A stretch of 64,000 nucleotides of DNA. Source: Clytia hemisphaerica (Eukaryota > Cnidaria > Hydrozoa > Leptothecata > Clytiidae). The DNA lies in the NCBI GenBank assembly GCA_902728285.1, contig CACVBU010000671.1, positions 310,001 through 374,000 of the forward strand. The letters run 5' to 3'. A program made the position numbers and the translations under genes. Under the pieces are notes generated by a model. The model made no database searches. It was not told the DNA's origin and saw nothing but the letters and a program-made list of their open reading frames with translations. This document shows positions 10,301 through 20,261 of this stretch, piece by piece. How positions within the stretch are numbered: position 1 is the first letter of the stretch; each line of letters starts with the position of its first letter.

Positions 10301-11280
10301 ATTTGATGACTATTTGTTGATCAAGAAATAAGTAATGTAGCATCTTTAATGGTAATTTTATTGGTTTGTCGTTAATACTTATTTCTCACTGCGTTTTAGA
10401 CATTAATGATATGCCCTTGATAATACACTTGCAATATGAAATCATTGTGCAGGAAAGATCAACAATAAGAAATTCAAACAAGCACAAAATGGCTGGACTG
10501 AAAGAACTCAAAAATTAATAAAGTGCCCTCGAAATGCATTCACAATATCTCAGTGAAATCTTTTTAGAAATCAATGAAATAGAACATCAAGATAATTCTG
10601 TGAAAATTTCAAGCCAGCACCTTCAAAATTTATCATTCAAACTGACAGGAAAGTTTTCATCTTGAATATATTTCTTATAATTTTAATTTTGGCGAAAAAC
10701 TATCGTTTCCACAAAATACCCCTAAAATATGTCTAAAATCAGTTCAAGTTTTCTATTGGGTACAGATTCAAAAATATCTAGCAATAAAAAAACTTTTTGT
10801 GAAGGAAAATAAGAAAATATTTCAAACACTATCTACCAATAATAAACTGACAATCTTGATGTTCTTATAAAGCTTGGAGACAGAGATAGAACAGCAATTA
10901 ACTGAAAAGACAATGCAGTACATATTCCAGTCGCGGCTTTTTTATACTATGGTTCGAATAACCGATATTGTTTTTGCCTGAGTTGAGTAAACAAATCCAA
11001 GAGGAATGCCATCTGTGTTCGAATAACCGAATTTTTGAATAAGTGCAGGTTCGAATAACCGGGAGTCTCCTGTATTTCTTTTTGTACAATAAAAAAATTC
11101 TATTACCTGTGGGCTTCCACCAAGAATACCAGCTCCATTCAAACTTGTGTTGCTTCCATACAAATCATTGTTAAGACTCTGGTTGGAACCTCCGTAGCTT
11201 GTGGCTCCTCCGAGGCCGCCTCTACCATGCCTCCTTCCTCTGCCTCTACCGCGTCCACCTCCTCTACCTCTATCGTTCAT
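1155..11280 (-). CDS. ZNFX1: ZNFX1-like (NFX1-type zinc finger) RNA helicase gene, partial, multi-exon
   Basis: Minus-strand gene assembled from nine exons: 11107-11280, 8690-9448, 7827-7983, 7026-7351, 6230-6607, 4815-5034, 2128-4316, 1735-1970 and 1155-1334, most with GT-AG borders. The domain order is an RGG-rich N-terminus, two RanBP2-type zinc fingers, a charged linker, and an SF1 helicase core with Walker A GPPGTGKS, a long acidic and Cys/His-rich insert, then motif II (VEEASEVLE) and motif III (GDHLQLKP). This matches ZNFX1-family helicases, which in animals act on RNA in antiviral sensing and small-RNA inheritance. The paired RanBP2 fingers at the N-terminus are not part of vertebrate ZNFX1 as I know it. 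The C-terminal helicase motifs and NFX1 fingers would lie left of the window. An in-frame TGA at 2800-2802 raises the question of a pseudogene or a sequence error. The acceptor before the first ATG exon suggests a 5' UTR exon further upstream. Confidence 0.85.
1735..1970 (-). CDS. ZNFX1-like exon (between motifs I and II)
   Basis: Encodes VNLIPVSQWSWEMNTEDRLA, a coiled charged segment (EIEVAREEYHKSKVRAKSRV) and ESKTVIGGTIVGCIGR, the motif Ib-like strand that precedes motif II in UPF1-like helicases. Acceptor CTATCTTAG and donor GGAAG|GTTTAT are both visible. It reads in phase into 1155-1334. Confidence 0.7.
2128..4316 (-). CDS. ZNFX1-like exon: Walker A, Cys/His-rich insert, acidic tail, in-frame TGA
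   Basis: A 2.2-kb exon. After an S/D/E-rich segment it has helicase motif Ia context and GPPGTGKS (motif I), then PILVLSYKNHAIDEFL. It continues into an insert with repeated C-x-DH patterns (FCEDHACKF, FCEDHACFVC, CADHPLC, YCQDHAF, FCEKHKPK, YCNDH), probably zinc-binding, and ends in a strongly acidic tail (DEDLSRPDDEDDFFDD). The frame is open except for one TGA at 2800-2802, between HAFPI and KHVEGGKKC; the Cys/His periodicity continues on both sides. A donor at GAAAAG|GTAGAA joins in phase to the next exon. The premature stop may be a real inactivating mutation, a sequencing error or read-through. Confidence 0.75.
4815..5034 (-). CDS. ZNFX1-like exon (region before Walker A)
   Basis: Encodes VKQYDRDARDEFKRREGGQM then VVVIDCMTFVPEHIPVLKAL and LSTLPFND, with acceptor CTCTTCAG and donor GTATGTCA. 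The combination D-C-M-T-F-V-P-E plus PVLKAL plus LPF is the conserved block just before the P-loop in ZNFX1-type helicases as I recall the family. Confidence 0.7.
6230..6607 (-). CDS. ZNFX1-like exon (Cys-rich patch and beta-rich region)
   Basis: Carries CRSCRKDTVSYVCQNM and GGLCSRCCMGAKQRL, so six clustered cysteines that could bind zinc, then DFTVKSVDFEGRIYLFGMD and LKVSCLVAVVKVQD. It is bordered by TTTTGCACAG acceptor and GTAGGAAA donor. The beta-strand-like part resembles the region of ZNFX1 proteins preceding the helicase domain. Function unknown. Confidence 0.65.
7026..7351 (-). CDS. ZNFX1-like exon (pre-helicase region)
   Basis: A Lys/Arg-rich stretch (SRKDAKKKDKRRAASEVSRW) leads into WLSDPKYFQANYLPKMKVPG and a segment with Cys residues near the end (CRDRQQGATKECGT). 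It has clear acceptor (CTCACAG) and donor (GTAAGTA) signals. The region precedes the helicase core, as in NFX1/ZNFX1-type proteins, but is not itself diagnostic. Confidence 0.65.
7459..7535. repeat. tandem repeat of a MITE tip, about 28-bp unit
   Basis: Three head-to-tail copies of CATTTTGAGACAGGGCTGTT with small differences. The core GAGACAGGGnTGTT is the right tip of the ACACCCC MITE family found in this window, so this looks like a local amplification of an element end. Confidence 0.7.
7599..7780 (-). mobile_element. ACACCCC-family MITE, internally deleted copy
   Basis: One end is ACACCCCTGTGTCACAG followed by the family's ACTGGGACCCCAGCCC block. The interior has the GGCAAAAATTTCGTCCC and TTTTAGCC blocks, and the other end is CCACTGGGGTTGCGAGACAG. 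Compared with 13319-13599 the middle is missing. It lies in a ZNFX1-like intron. Confidence 0.7.
7827..7983 (-). CDS. ZNFX1-like exon (helical linker)
   Basis: Encodes RLLQIEWPEAHEEVKIQLSA and continues to ITDMIESLEKG. It begins after a TTCTTTTACAG acceptor and ends at a GTATAAAT donor. It is helical and charged, and is placed in the gene only by strand, order and splice signals. No domain recognised. Confidence 0.6.
8504..8651. mobile_element. short pogo-like MITE
   Basis: Tips TACATAGGAGTCTTCATAAA and the inverted GTTATGGAGACTACA, with subterminal ATAACTCGAATAAG and TTCGATAATTCGAA. The TCGAAT/ATAACTCGAA subterminal words and TA at the borders are typical of pogo/Tigger (Tc1-mariner) non-autonomous copies. 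It lies in the intron just downstream (minus-strand sense) of the zinc finger exon. Confidence 0.55.
8690..9448 (-). CDS. ZNFX1-like exon: two RanBP2-type zinc fingers and RGG linker
   Basis: Opens at an acceptor (TTCATTTAG) and encodes a second RGG/GGG tract. Finger 1 is DWLCPNCRETNF followed by CFKC, a Gly-rich linker follows, and finger 2 is NWTCLACGESGNFANRNQCY followed by KC. Both fit W-x-C-x2-C-x3-N-x6-C-x2-C RanBP2 fingers, which in other proteins bind single-stranded RNA or ubiquitin. After the fingers comes a helical region that starts near the segment IDQEIMFIQLLAKAKNIGSV. The exon ends at VEQVLYYVE with a GTGAGG donor. The Gly-rich DNA gives long proline-rich antisense ORFs that are not genes. 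Confidence 0.8.
9622..10051. mobile_element. TIR element with GTAAGGGT subterminal repeats (copy 1)
   Basis: Left end AGGGAGGGCACTCAATTGG then ACATGTGCCGCC; right end GGCGGCACATTGAGCCG then ATCGAGTGCCCCT, which is its inverted partner. Between them the word CACTGTAAGGGT (with variants) recurs at least six times. No ORF. No clear target duplication. It occupies ZNFX1-like intron 1. A second copy is at 11977-12413. Confidence 0.65.
10139..11075. mobile_element. pogo-like long-TIR element in ZNFX1-like intron 1
   Basis: The right end is GGGAGTCTCCTGTA preceded by repeated GGTTCGAATAACCG. About 10220-10300 and 10885-10960 are inverted copies sharing CATAGTATAAnAAAGCCGCG and GCTGTTCTATCTCTGTC. 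The TTCGAATAAC words and TACAGGAGACTCCC tip fit pogo/Tigger-type non-autonomous elements. The left boundary is uncertain. No transposase ORF in about 0.9 kb. Confidence 0.55.
11107..11280 (-). CDS. ZNFX1-like exon 1 (RGG-rich N-terminus with ATG)
   Basis: Starts MNDRGRGGGRGRGRGRRHGR and continues Gly/Ser/Asn-rich to GGSPQ, ending at a donor (CAG|GTAATA on the minus strand). RGG tracts are typical RNA-binding, low-complexity segments. A pyrimidine-rich acceptor ending in TTTTAG lies just upstream of the ATG, so a non-coding leader exon probably precedes it. The next coding exon is about 1.66 kb away, and the intron between is almost filled by two repeat elements. Confidence 0.75.
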
Positions 11281-11976
11281 TACCTAAAAAAGAAAATCAA
11301 ATTATTCAAAAAAAACAACCAGCACAAATCAGGTCAAATAAACGGGTTGCAAAATTACAATCAAACATGTGATTACTCGAAAAATTTCACGTGGTTTTTA
11401 TTCCCATGTTACTTGCTTTACAACTTACAGCTGGTAACTTTATTAGTGTCAATAAATTCGAACCAATCAGAAATAAATGTCATGTAACAAGCACAAAAAA
11501 ATTCTAGTAAAAACGTGATTTGTCTTCAGACTTTAATTTTGCAATCTGTGTATTAGCACCGGTGTAAGACATTATTTTTTAAATGAGCTCCAATAAAACA
11601 TCAGCCAGTCTTCAGAACAATTATTATAAGTCTCAGAACCTGATTGATGAACTTGTAAAAGCTGATTTAGCACCTTAGAAATCTTCTGGGCAAATGTTTT
11701 TTCCATATTCCGTATGAAAAATCATGGATTAGACAACATCCTTGCACTTGCGTTAATAAAATTGGTTTGCTTTGCTCATTTTTTGATCATGTGATTAAAT
11801 AATGGAACTGACCCAAAGAAGAATGTTTGGCAACTTTTTTTCTTAATTTTTGTTATTTTAACAAAGAAAAAGGGTTTACTGTCTGATAACTATTACTTTA
11901 CAACCCGATGATATATTAGCTGGCTGTGCACACCAACCCAATCAATTTCAAAAAGATTTCAAGTCAAACATCATTT
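11281..11976. other. putative upstream region of the ZNFX1-like gene
   Basis: No gene recognised. This lies directly 5' of the first ATG exon on the minus strand. It holds the acceptor for a likely leader exon but no clear promoter element that I can support. Confidence 0.3.
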
Positions 11977-12413
11977 GGCACTCATATGATCTGGCCTACA
12001 TCATGTGCCGCGCTTAAGGGTGGGATTTTTCAACATCCCAAAATGCACTGCAAGGGTGTGTTTCTGTGAGATTGCACTACAAGGGTTGAATTTTAAAACA
12101 AATTCAAAATAATTGTTAAAAAGAAAGGTTTTTACTTCTCGTTTGTTTGAAAAAGTTTCTATTGTCTGATAATTACAACAGCTGACAAGAATAATTTTCT
12201 CAGTTTTTCTTTGAAACAGGATATTTCCCAAGCTTCTTCTTTCACGCAGGTTTACAGCTGAGGAATATAGTGCACTATAAGGGTTGGGAAAAGCAAAAGA
12301 AAACCCACTGAAAGGATACCTTTTCAGCCATATTGAACTGCACTGTAAGGGTATGATTTTAAAAAGCAGATTTTGCGCGGCACATACCGTCGTTTCGAAA
12401 TCGAGAGCCCCCC
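11977..12413. mobile_element. TIR element with GTAAGGGT subterminal repeats (copy 2)
   Basis: Ends GGCACTCATATGATC...ATGTGCCGCGC and the inverted GCGCGGCACATACCG...ATCGAGAGCCCC. The interior repeats TGCACTGTAAGGGT and CACTATAAGGGTT. Same family as 9622-10051, diverged. It is followed by a C-run and a fragment of an ACACCCC-family end (CACTGAGACAGGG near 12430). Confidence 0.6.
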
Positions 12414-13318
12414 CCCACCCCCGGGGGCACTGAGACAGGGATATGAGCTCAAACTGAATATATCAAAATTTAGTCTATACGAGAGGCGTCATAGAGATAT
12501 GCGCGAGTAATATTAGATATCAAATACCCTACAAAAAGTCTCTTATACATCATTTATACTTTGGATCTTTTAAAAATTGAAGAAGTTAAGAATTTTGTCA
12601 ATTCTTTCCCTCGATTACGACAAAGATTTTGAAACCATTTGAAGAACAAATTTTTACTGTAGAAATAGTAGAAATGAATTATTCAATCACTACAAAAGGA
12701 TTTTTAAGCGAGCTGAAAATAATAACTTTAAATCGTAAATTGAAATAAAGATTGAAAATTACATCCCTTGTTATAGTGACAGGAAAATAACCCCCGGGAA
12801 TTTCGCCCCCGGAAAGTCCCCCCCCCCTCCAGAATAAAAAATAAAAACGCATAAATTAAAGTGTTAAAATACTAGGTGTCGATGTCAAATCTAGACAAAT
12901 GTATAAAGTTATTGCAGTTTATCTAAGATCTTGAATAATCTCAATGTTGGTCAAAATTAATGCAGGCAATTTTCTTGGGGCAAAATTCGCGTGGGCAAAT
13001 TCTAAAGAATCCCTACTTAAAGAATTAAAAATTTCCACCGGGGTGGTGAGACAGAGGTGTAAGAAAATAAGGTCTCCGTTGAGAATCTAAATTCTACTCT
13101 AATATTAAAATAAACCAAAAAAATTATATACGCTAAACGTGCCTTGCAGAATAATACAATATTATGTTCTTCTAATTTTGAATAATGATATAAATGGTAT
13201 GGTATAATCTCGAAAACTCCTAATTTGATTTGCAATAGTGCTTTTAGCAGATTTCAGTGTTCAAAATTGATGAAAACACTGGTGTTTTTTACGTGTCCGT
13301 TACTTTCAAAAGCTTCTA
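12414..13318. other. intergenic, fragment of ACACCCC-family MITE
   Basis: No gene seen. About 12990-13060 contains a degraded ACACCCC-family right end (TTCCACCGGGGTGGTGAGAC, then AGAGGTGT), and 12770-12835 has C-runs with the same flavour (CCCCCGGGAATTTCGCCCCC). The rest is AT-rich without recognisable content. Confidence 0.4.
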
Positions 13319-13599
13319 CTCACCCCTGTGTCACTGACCCACCCCAGTCCCGCTGGAAGATTTGGCAAAAATTTCGTCCCGGTGGGAAATTACCCTGAAA
13401 TTTCAGCCCCACTGGGAAATTGACTTTGATTTCATCTCCATTCAAAATTCAATGTTTAAATATTGCACTTCAAGCCCACCCCCACTGGATTTTTTAACCC
13501 TGGAATAATAGAATTTCTATCCCCATTGAGATTTCAGTTTTTATCCCCACTGTGAAAAAAAGTTCAACCAGGGCTGTGAGCCCTGTGAGACAGGGGTGT
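13319..13599 (-). mobile_element. ACACCCC-family MITE, near full-length
   Basis: Left tip TCACCCCTGTGTCACTGACC, right tip GTGAGACAGGGGTGT. It has the internal order of blocks also seen at 14932-15183 but on the opposite strand: GGGACCCCAG-type block, GGCAAAAATTTCGTCCC, GGGAAATTGACTTTGATTTC, AATAGAATTTCTATCCCCAT and ATTTTTATCCCCACTG-type block. No coding capacity. Confidence 0.75.
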
Positions 13600-14231
13600 C
13601 CAACTCAATGTATTTTTTAACCCATTTATTGTTTCATCCCTGCCCCATTGAACGAGTTTTGATCTCTAGCCAACATGTCTGAGACAGAGACAGGGATACT
13701 TATATGCAAAATAAGAGTAAAATAATAAAAAATATAAATCTTATAATTAGTATACGTTCGCATTACCCACCTAATTTTGAAATCAAACTCAATCGTTCGT
13801 TATCTTTGCAATGATTCTCTTATACTTATACCAAAACAAATCTCTCTTTCACATTTCTCGATCGAGCTCCAAACGACATAAAACCCTTCACGAGAAAGAA
13901 AAAAACTTAACAGACATCAACTAGAATCATTTCGCAAACTTCCATCGAACTTTCATAGAAATGTACATTTTTTTCTTTCTATTTTTAGGAATTGGCTTTC
14001 TTGGAAAAAAGGGGAAAACGTTGCATAATCAAACGCATGCTTTTGTTCATAAGAATATTCTAGGAATATTCGATACAGTAATGACAACTGCGAGGGAAAT
14101 TAAAACATCCGATGGAGAGTGCTACTTCCCTTACAAAAATTACTTATAAATAATGTAATTCTCCTTATCATAGATTCGACTCTTGACAACGAATCATGAA
14201 TTATTTTAAGTCATGTTATAACTTGTCCTGC
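13600..14231. other. intergenic, no recognisable gene
   Basis: AT-rich sequence with a further GAGACAGAGACAGGG fragment of a MITE tip near 13680. A 62-codon ORF at 13961-14149 has no recognisable features and I do not call it a gene. Confidence 0.3.
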
Positions 14232-14485
14232 TATACGTTTTTTTATAAGGACAAACCATATGAAAACATAACGCTTAGATGGGCAAAATATTAAGAAGAA
14301 GTTAAGAACATTTTTAGGCTTAAAGCATTCTATCACAGCAAATTTTCTAGGAGATTGTACAAAAATAATCACGAAATTGTGAAAATAAAATGAACATAAG
14401 AACATTTTTAAGCTTAAAACTTAAAAAGTTAAGAACATCCGAAGTTATCAAAAATTTAGAATATTCTTATGAAAAAAACGTGTAT
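14232..14485. mobile_element. MITE-like element with ATACGTTTTTTTATAAG tips
   Basis: Left tip TATACGTTTTTTTATAAGGA, right tip TTCTTATGAAAAAAACGTGT then AT. The interior repeats TTAAGAACATTTTTAGGCTT twice. Related in tips and in the TTAAGAA words to the element ending at 1092. Confidence 0.55.
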
Positions 14486-14796
14486 GTCTCAATGTTTGAT
14501 ATACTACTCTGTAAAACTGGCTAAATAAAAGCAATGGTTAATCACCATGGGCAAACACAATCACGTTGGTTTTCAATTATTGATGATGTAATTCATAGCC
14601 TTTGACTATTTGATCGAATGATATGCAGACGATTACGTGGGCAAAAAAACTTTGACTTCAAACTAAAGAAAGCCTTTAATAAGCTCTCTGAAATGATCTC
14701 TGATGTAATTGAGATTAGCAGCAAAGCATGACCTTTGTCTCAGGCCTAGTAGCATCTAATTAAAGTATCCAGGTTCGAAAAGATTGTGATTTTTTA

Positions 14797-15183
14797 ACAC
14801 ACTTGTGTCTTAGACCCGGGTGAGTCGTCAGCCCAACTGTAGTATTTGCGATATTTGGCCAAATTTTCGTCCCTGGTTGAAAAACTACCTTCTCAGTTAC
14901 TGACAAGTTGACATTAATTTCATCCACATTTACACCTCTGTCTCACAAGCCCCGGTGGAATTTTTTTTTTCAGTGGGGATAAAAATTCCTATTGAAATCC
15001 CAATGGGGATAAGAATTCTATTGTTCCAAGGTTTAAAAACCCAGTGATAATGGTTTTGGAGTGCAATTTTTGAATATGGAATTTCGAATGGGGATGAAAT
15101 TAAAGTCAAATTCCCATTGGGGATGAAATTCAAGGGTATTTTCCTGGGGCTGGGGTCCCAACGGGTCTGTGACACAGGGGTGT
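14797..15183 (+). mobile_element. two adjacent ACACCCC-family MITE copies (one partial, one complete)
   Basis: 14932-15183 is a complete copy: ACACCTCTGTCTCACAAGCC, GTGGAATTTTT, AGTGGGGATAAAAATTC, CCCAATGGGGATAAGAATTC, then CTGGGGTCCCAACGGG and TCTGTGACACAGGGGTGT. CATTT occurs immediately before the left tip and one base after the right tip, a possible target duplication. 14797-14926 is a partial copy in the opposite sense, starting ACACACTTGTGTCTTAGACC. Confidence 0.75.
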
Positions 15184-15345
15184 CCATTTGAAATTGTATT
15201 AAAAACTGGCGCTTTAAAACCATCCCACTGGAATATTTTAGCGTGGAGCAATAGAATTTCTATCCCCATTTGGACTTTGATAGAAAGATTTATCCCAATT
15301 GTGCGGGAAAAATTACCACCGAGGCTGCAAGACAGGGTTGTCTTT
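15184..15345. mobile_element. ACACCCC-family fragment
   Basis: Contains AATAGAATTTCTATCCCCAT, TTTATCCCAATTGTGCGGG and the end GAGGCTGCAAGACAGGGTTG, i.e. the inner and right half of the family, directly abutting the complete copy at 14932-15183. Another short fragment (TACCCTGTATCAGTGACCC) is at 15541-15590. Confidence 0.55.
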
Positions 15346-15747
15346 TACAATCCAAGATATATTTTGTTCAACGCTCAAGGCAAACATGTATGGAACAGAG
15401 ATTTGTCCGAACTGACCACCCACAGAATTAAAGAATCAAAGCTGTTTTTTATAATGATTAAAATAAAGTTCTTCTTTGCTATTGATGTCATTTTCATATG
15501 CCTTCTTATGCAGTTTCACAAATGGACAATATATGAGGGGTTACCCTGTATCAGTGACCCGGTTAAATCTTCCCGGTGGATTACATGGTGTAAACTATTG
15601 TCATGATTAAGCCCACTCAAAATCTATTGAAATTGTCTATACCCTTGTCAAACGTAATAAATTTATAGTCTTATACAGGTCAAGCATCGTATTATATGGG
15701 TCAACCTGGTCAGATCATGGTCTTAGAAAAATTTTTGACATATTCTT

Positions 15748-15900
15748 GGCGAATCTGTTAAATTGCGCGCCTTCTAAAAAGTGGCGCTCCTTGCGCGCCT
15801 AGCGCACCTGCGCTCCTTTTAATTTTTTGAGCGCCCTAATTTTTGGCGTGCTGTAATTTTTGCGAGCCTTATATTTTTTACACGTTTCTGACTTAACAAG
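15748..15900. repeat. solo end of a GCGCGCC-repeat element
   Basis: GCGAATCTGTTAAATTGCGC followed by repeated GCGCnCCT words (GCGCGCCT, GCGCACCT, GAGCGCCCT). This matches the tip and subterminal repeats of the complete element at 24263-25626 (GAGTCTGCTAATTGACGCGC). No matching right end is visible nearby. Confidence 0.5.
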
Positions 15901-18900
15901 TGTCTTGAAAAGTATAATTTGTTGCAAACCCGTTGCAAATGTAAAGAACCAGACACATAGTCTGAATCGCAGACCTCTATAGATATACTTCCTCTATAAA
16001 AGAAACTTTTTTCGCTAGAGGATGAGCAGAAGCCTACCAGACACAATGCTTTTTCTTGGTTATTGCCCCGCAGGGGCTTTTGTTGCTTCACGTAGCGGAC
16101 TTGCTCGCCAGAAAAATATTCATGTTCATGTTGTTTCGTTCGATTTTTTTCGTGATATTTTTTTAACTTTCGTGCATTTTACACAGAGCATTTGTGAAAG
16201 CGAGAAATCGAAAGTCCCGTCTGCACTGTCAGTCCACACAGCTAAGCTTTCACAAACAACAAACAGCACACAAGATTTCTGCTTGGTTAATATCTTTTTA
16301 ACGTAGTTGCTCAACTGGATTTACTTGAGGGACATTGTTTGCTACTAAATGAATAACTATCAAACTACTGATATTGGATCAAACCTTATACGATTGTCAG
16401 AATGGACGACATCTTCAATGACAGTGTGCTACACACACCCAGTTTACGCGCTGCTCTACCGAAACCCTACTGATATTATAAAGGCATAGAAAAAAGGGAA
16501 ATTGACTGTTAATTCATATTGTTTTTACCTATATAGTGACTTCATTTTGAAGGAAATTAAATTGAAATTTTAGCCTTGCGCCAAAACGTGCCAAAAACTG
16601 GTATACCAACATTGAGTTTCTTACAGAAGGTTTAGTGAGTGAGACATGCCAATGAGAATATACTATGACTAACATGAACTGATTCATTCTCGTGGACATT
16701 TGAAGCACAGTGTTACAGCAAAAAATGGTTGAGCATGGGGATCAGCGAGCAGAAAAATGTAAACAGAAGCGGAACAAAAGCCGAAAAACGATGGATTATG
16801 GAGTATTTGATGCTATTTTGTGAATAATTCTTTACGCCAATATTGAAGCTTTAGGAAACTTTAAAAATGCTGTTTATGTCACTGTGCCAGAACGGTACTT
16901 CGATATGTATGTATGCCGAAGATTTTCAGCCTCATATTATGAACAGACTCGAACACTCTCTCTACTAATACCACCACTGCACACTGTACCTTGTTGATGT
17001 TGAACGCAGGAGCCTACTTTGCTCAAATTAAAACTGAACAAACTTTTTGACTTTTTAGTGTTTAGAACCAGACGTCCAATAAAATACAAACACAATGTTG
17101 TACCTACCTGTGAAGTGAAAAGTTTTTGACCATGTTGACGGTGGTTACAACGGGACACGGTATCTGAAAATTGAAGACAAGATGAATCTGTTTTTATGGG
17201 AGCGAAACAAACACACTTGTTGAAATACAAAGTCTGGCACTACTTTAATTGGATCAATTTATATTTTGCAGGAATTACCTTAAGAGTATGAATTTATGCG
17301 AGGATAAATTAATGCAGGATTAATTAATGCAGAATTAATTAATAAGGCCCTAATTCGCATTATTTAAATTTGGCAATTTTTCAGCCAGTCACATTGAATA
17401 ATTCCGCATAATTATTTATTCTACCATTAATTTATACTCACGGTTGGGCATCCACTATCCACAAAATTTAAGCTTTTTGCAAGGACTTATTTTCGTGTTT
17501 TCCCACGTTAAGTTATTTTCAAAAAGTGATAAAATACGTTTTGGTATTTTTATGTATTAACAGTCCTTTCGTTGAAGAATCTCCGCTTTCTTGCTTGCCA
17601 GGGAAGTGGAAGTGGATTACAGCAATAGAAAAAATTGTGTACAGTGGCGGATTAGATGATGTTTTAATATTTTCATGGTGACTAATTTTCGCTAAAGGCA
17701 CCTTTTCAGATTTTCTTAGGATTTTATTTTAATATAGTCTTTCGTAAGTAAGAACAAAGGCTGTGAAATCCGGGAAATTTTTAATCCCTGTAAATTAATA
17801 CCTTTATTAAAAGTATCTGATTCAACTGCCAATTTTGAGAGCATATCTTTAGAGCAAATTCATATCTTTAGTAACCATGAAGAAATCTTATTCTAACTAA
17901 AAACTTTTTGCAGAAACACGTATAAAGATTGTTAAAGTTTTCCAGATAATTTTCAGTAACCTTTATGATACAAATAAATTATATCTACAGTATGCCACCA
18001 GTCCAAAGTTACTTACTTTTTAAATTTCAAATCAAATGACTGAAATTGTATTCAATTTAATGGAATTCACCTTTAATCTGCATTATGTATTCTTTATGGG
18101 AGGGAAAGCACTTTCAGTTTCACAGTACACATTCTTATGTTTGGGTTTTCAAAAGTGATTTTTATCTGGTGATTGAATAGAAAATCAACTTTGATATCAT
18201 TCTAGTTCTTAACATGTTGCGAAACCTGTAATGGTTTTAATTTAGGTCACTTTGCATCAGAAAGTGTAAATTTAACAGGTTTTTTTTTTGGATTGACACT
18301 TTCGTTATGTATGGATCTTACTGAGGAAATTTTAACCGCATGGGCTCGTGTTTCTTAACTTTAAACAGCTCTAGTAACATTGAGCACTTTTTATGAAGAC
18401 TCGCTTCACCAATTTATAGTCTGATTATGATTCCCTTGCTCTCTTCATGGCTAAGTTCCTCTGGGCTAATATCTGCCATCGGCGGGGCATTCATAGCGAC
18501 AGCTACTTGCTAGTTTAAATGGAAAAAAATTGGACATACTTTCCGGGATAAATTTTAGACTTTTCTCCAAGTTATTGGAAATAATGTGCTAAGTTTTCAT
18601 TTAAAAAATTCAAACGAAATTACAGTAATGGTTGGGTATGCAGAAGCAAGAGGATACTATGTATGAAAATCGGTTTTGTAACGGTAGAATACTACATAGG
18701 AGATTATTTTGACCATACTAAATGGTTCCGAGTAACTTGTGTTATTTTTTGACTAGCCATTTTGAGTTTTGATTTTTAAAGCACACCTCAGTGCTGTCAT
18801 TTCTTTTGTATTTCGATCTTGTTATTGATTTTGTAAAATGTCAAAAGAAGAAATCTTTTGATTCAGACTTTACGAGATAGCATTTTATTATTTGTTCAAA

Positions 18901-19614
18901 TTCGATTCTATTCTTTGATTTACAGCTTTGACATGCAAAACTGCATGCACCATTATCTATAAGCGCACCAGAATTTGAATAATTGAAAACATTTTAACCC
19001 TTTGTGCGCCTCTTTGGATTTTCGTTCACTCGTTGACCAAATATGGCTAAAAACGGTCAAAATCTCAAAGAAGTGAATTTCTAGAAAACTTTGGCATCTT
19101 TCACTTTTACCAAAATCTCTCCAAAAAGACCAAATTTGCAACTTTTTTGTGTTGATTTTGAAAGTGCATTTCATTTCCATCAAGTTAGGCTAAAATGAGG
19201 ATTTTAAATCGAAAATGGGGCTGGCAGGAAGGCTTCGCCCTCCTGCTCGTGCATACCCAACCATTATTGTAATTTCGTTTGGACTTTTTAAATAAAAATT
19301 TAGCACATCAAATAACCAAGAAAAAGCATTGTGTCTGGTTCTTCGGAAATTCCTCCGAATGGACGAAGCACAAAAAGTTATCACCAAAGCGCTCGAGAAA
19401 CAATCACAACACTTCCAGCAAATACACTAGTATCGTTACCAGGATTTCAACCTGACTTAACATTGCCATGGCAACTAACTGTAGAGAGTTTTTTCTGATA
19501 AAAACCATTTCAAAATGTGGCGTGAACTAAACATATGAAAATTTCACAGCTTTTATAGCTTTCAAACATGTCGAAATACCCAACGATGTCATTAGGGAAT
19601 ATAATTATACAATA
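15901..19614. other. intergenic block with two inverted-repeat pairs
   Basis: No gene recognised in 3.7 kb. CCAGACACAATGCTTTTTCT at 16037 has its exact inverted copy at about 19318-19343. GCTAAGTTTTCATTTAAA with AAACGAAATTACAGTAATGG at 18590-18650 is inverted at 19250-19305 (the GGGTATGC word is shared). These suggest one or two old long-TIR elements spanning parts of 16.0-19.4 kb. 17300-17350 has short TTAATTAATGCAG repeats. Small ORFs here lack any family signature. Confidence 0.4.
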
Positions 19615-19670
19615 ACACCCCTGTCTCACAGCCCCGATGGAACTTTTTCCTCAGTGTGGATAAAAATTAT
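19615..19670 (+). mobile_element. ACACCCC-family MITE, left end only
   Basis: ACACCCCTGTCTCACAGCCC, then GATGGAACTTTTTCCTCAGT and GTGGATAAAAATT, after which similarity stops. This is among the cleanest copies of the family tip. Confidence 0.65.
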
Positions 19671-20261
19671 ATCGATATTTTGCGCTAAACTTATCTGGAC
19701 AGTACGAAATAATATTTAGAGACAGTATAGCATCTAGTCATAACTCTAAAATTTCCATCCTCAATTTTGCTTCCGTATGATTTATAACATTCCAGAATTA
19801 ACCTGTAGTCATGATACCTGAGAAAAAAGGGACATTCCCACGAAGTCTTACAACCACAAACGATTTGGAAGCGCTCTAAATTAGGTAGGACGGGTAGAGC
19901 TTTTACTCTGAGTTCTAACACTAGACTTAAGACCTTAGGATCTGAAAAACTAAAATTCCAAGAATGGTTCCCGAATGGTCCAATAGGGCTCAGAATATAG
20001 CCTGGAAGTCTATAAACCCCTCCCAAATTGAAATATTCGAATGAATTTATCAATTTGCTCAAAAGTGACTTTTTCGAATCATTGAACATCAACCTCACAA
20101 CACTTAGGTTGCATACCTTTTAATGTTCAAAACCAAAAAGCTAAAACTGTTTCACTAAACTGCAAATGGTTTGGGTTTGTTTACCTAAACAAAGAAGCTT
20201 ATTCTCTACATAAAGTGGTAGCTGCATAATGTTGATAAGAAGAATGCTGCTTTCTTGCTAA

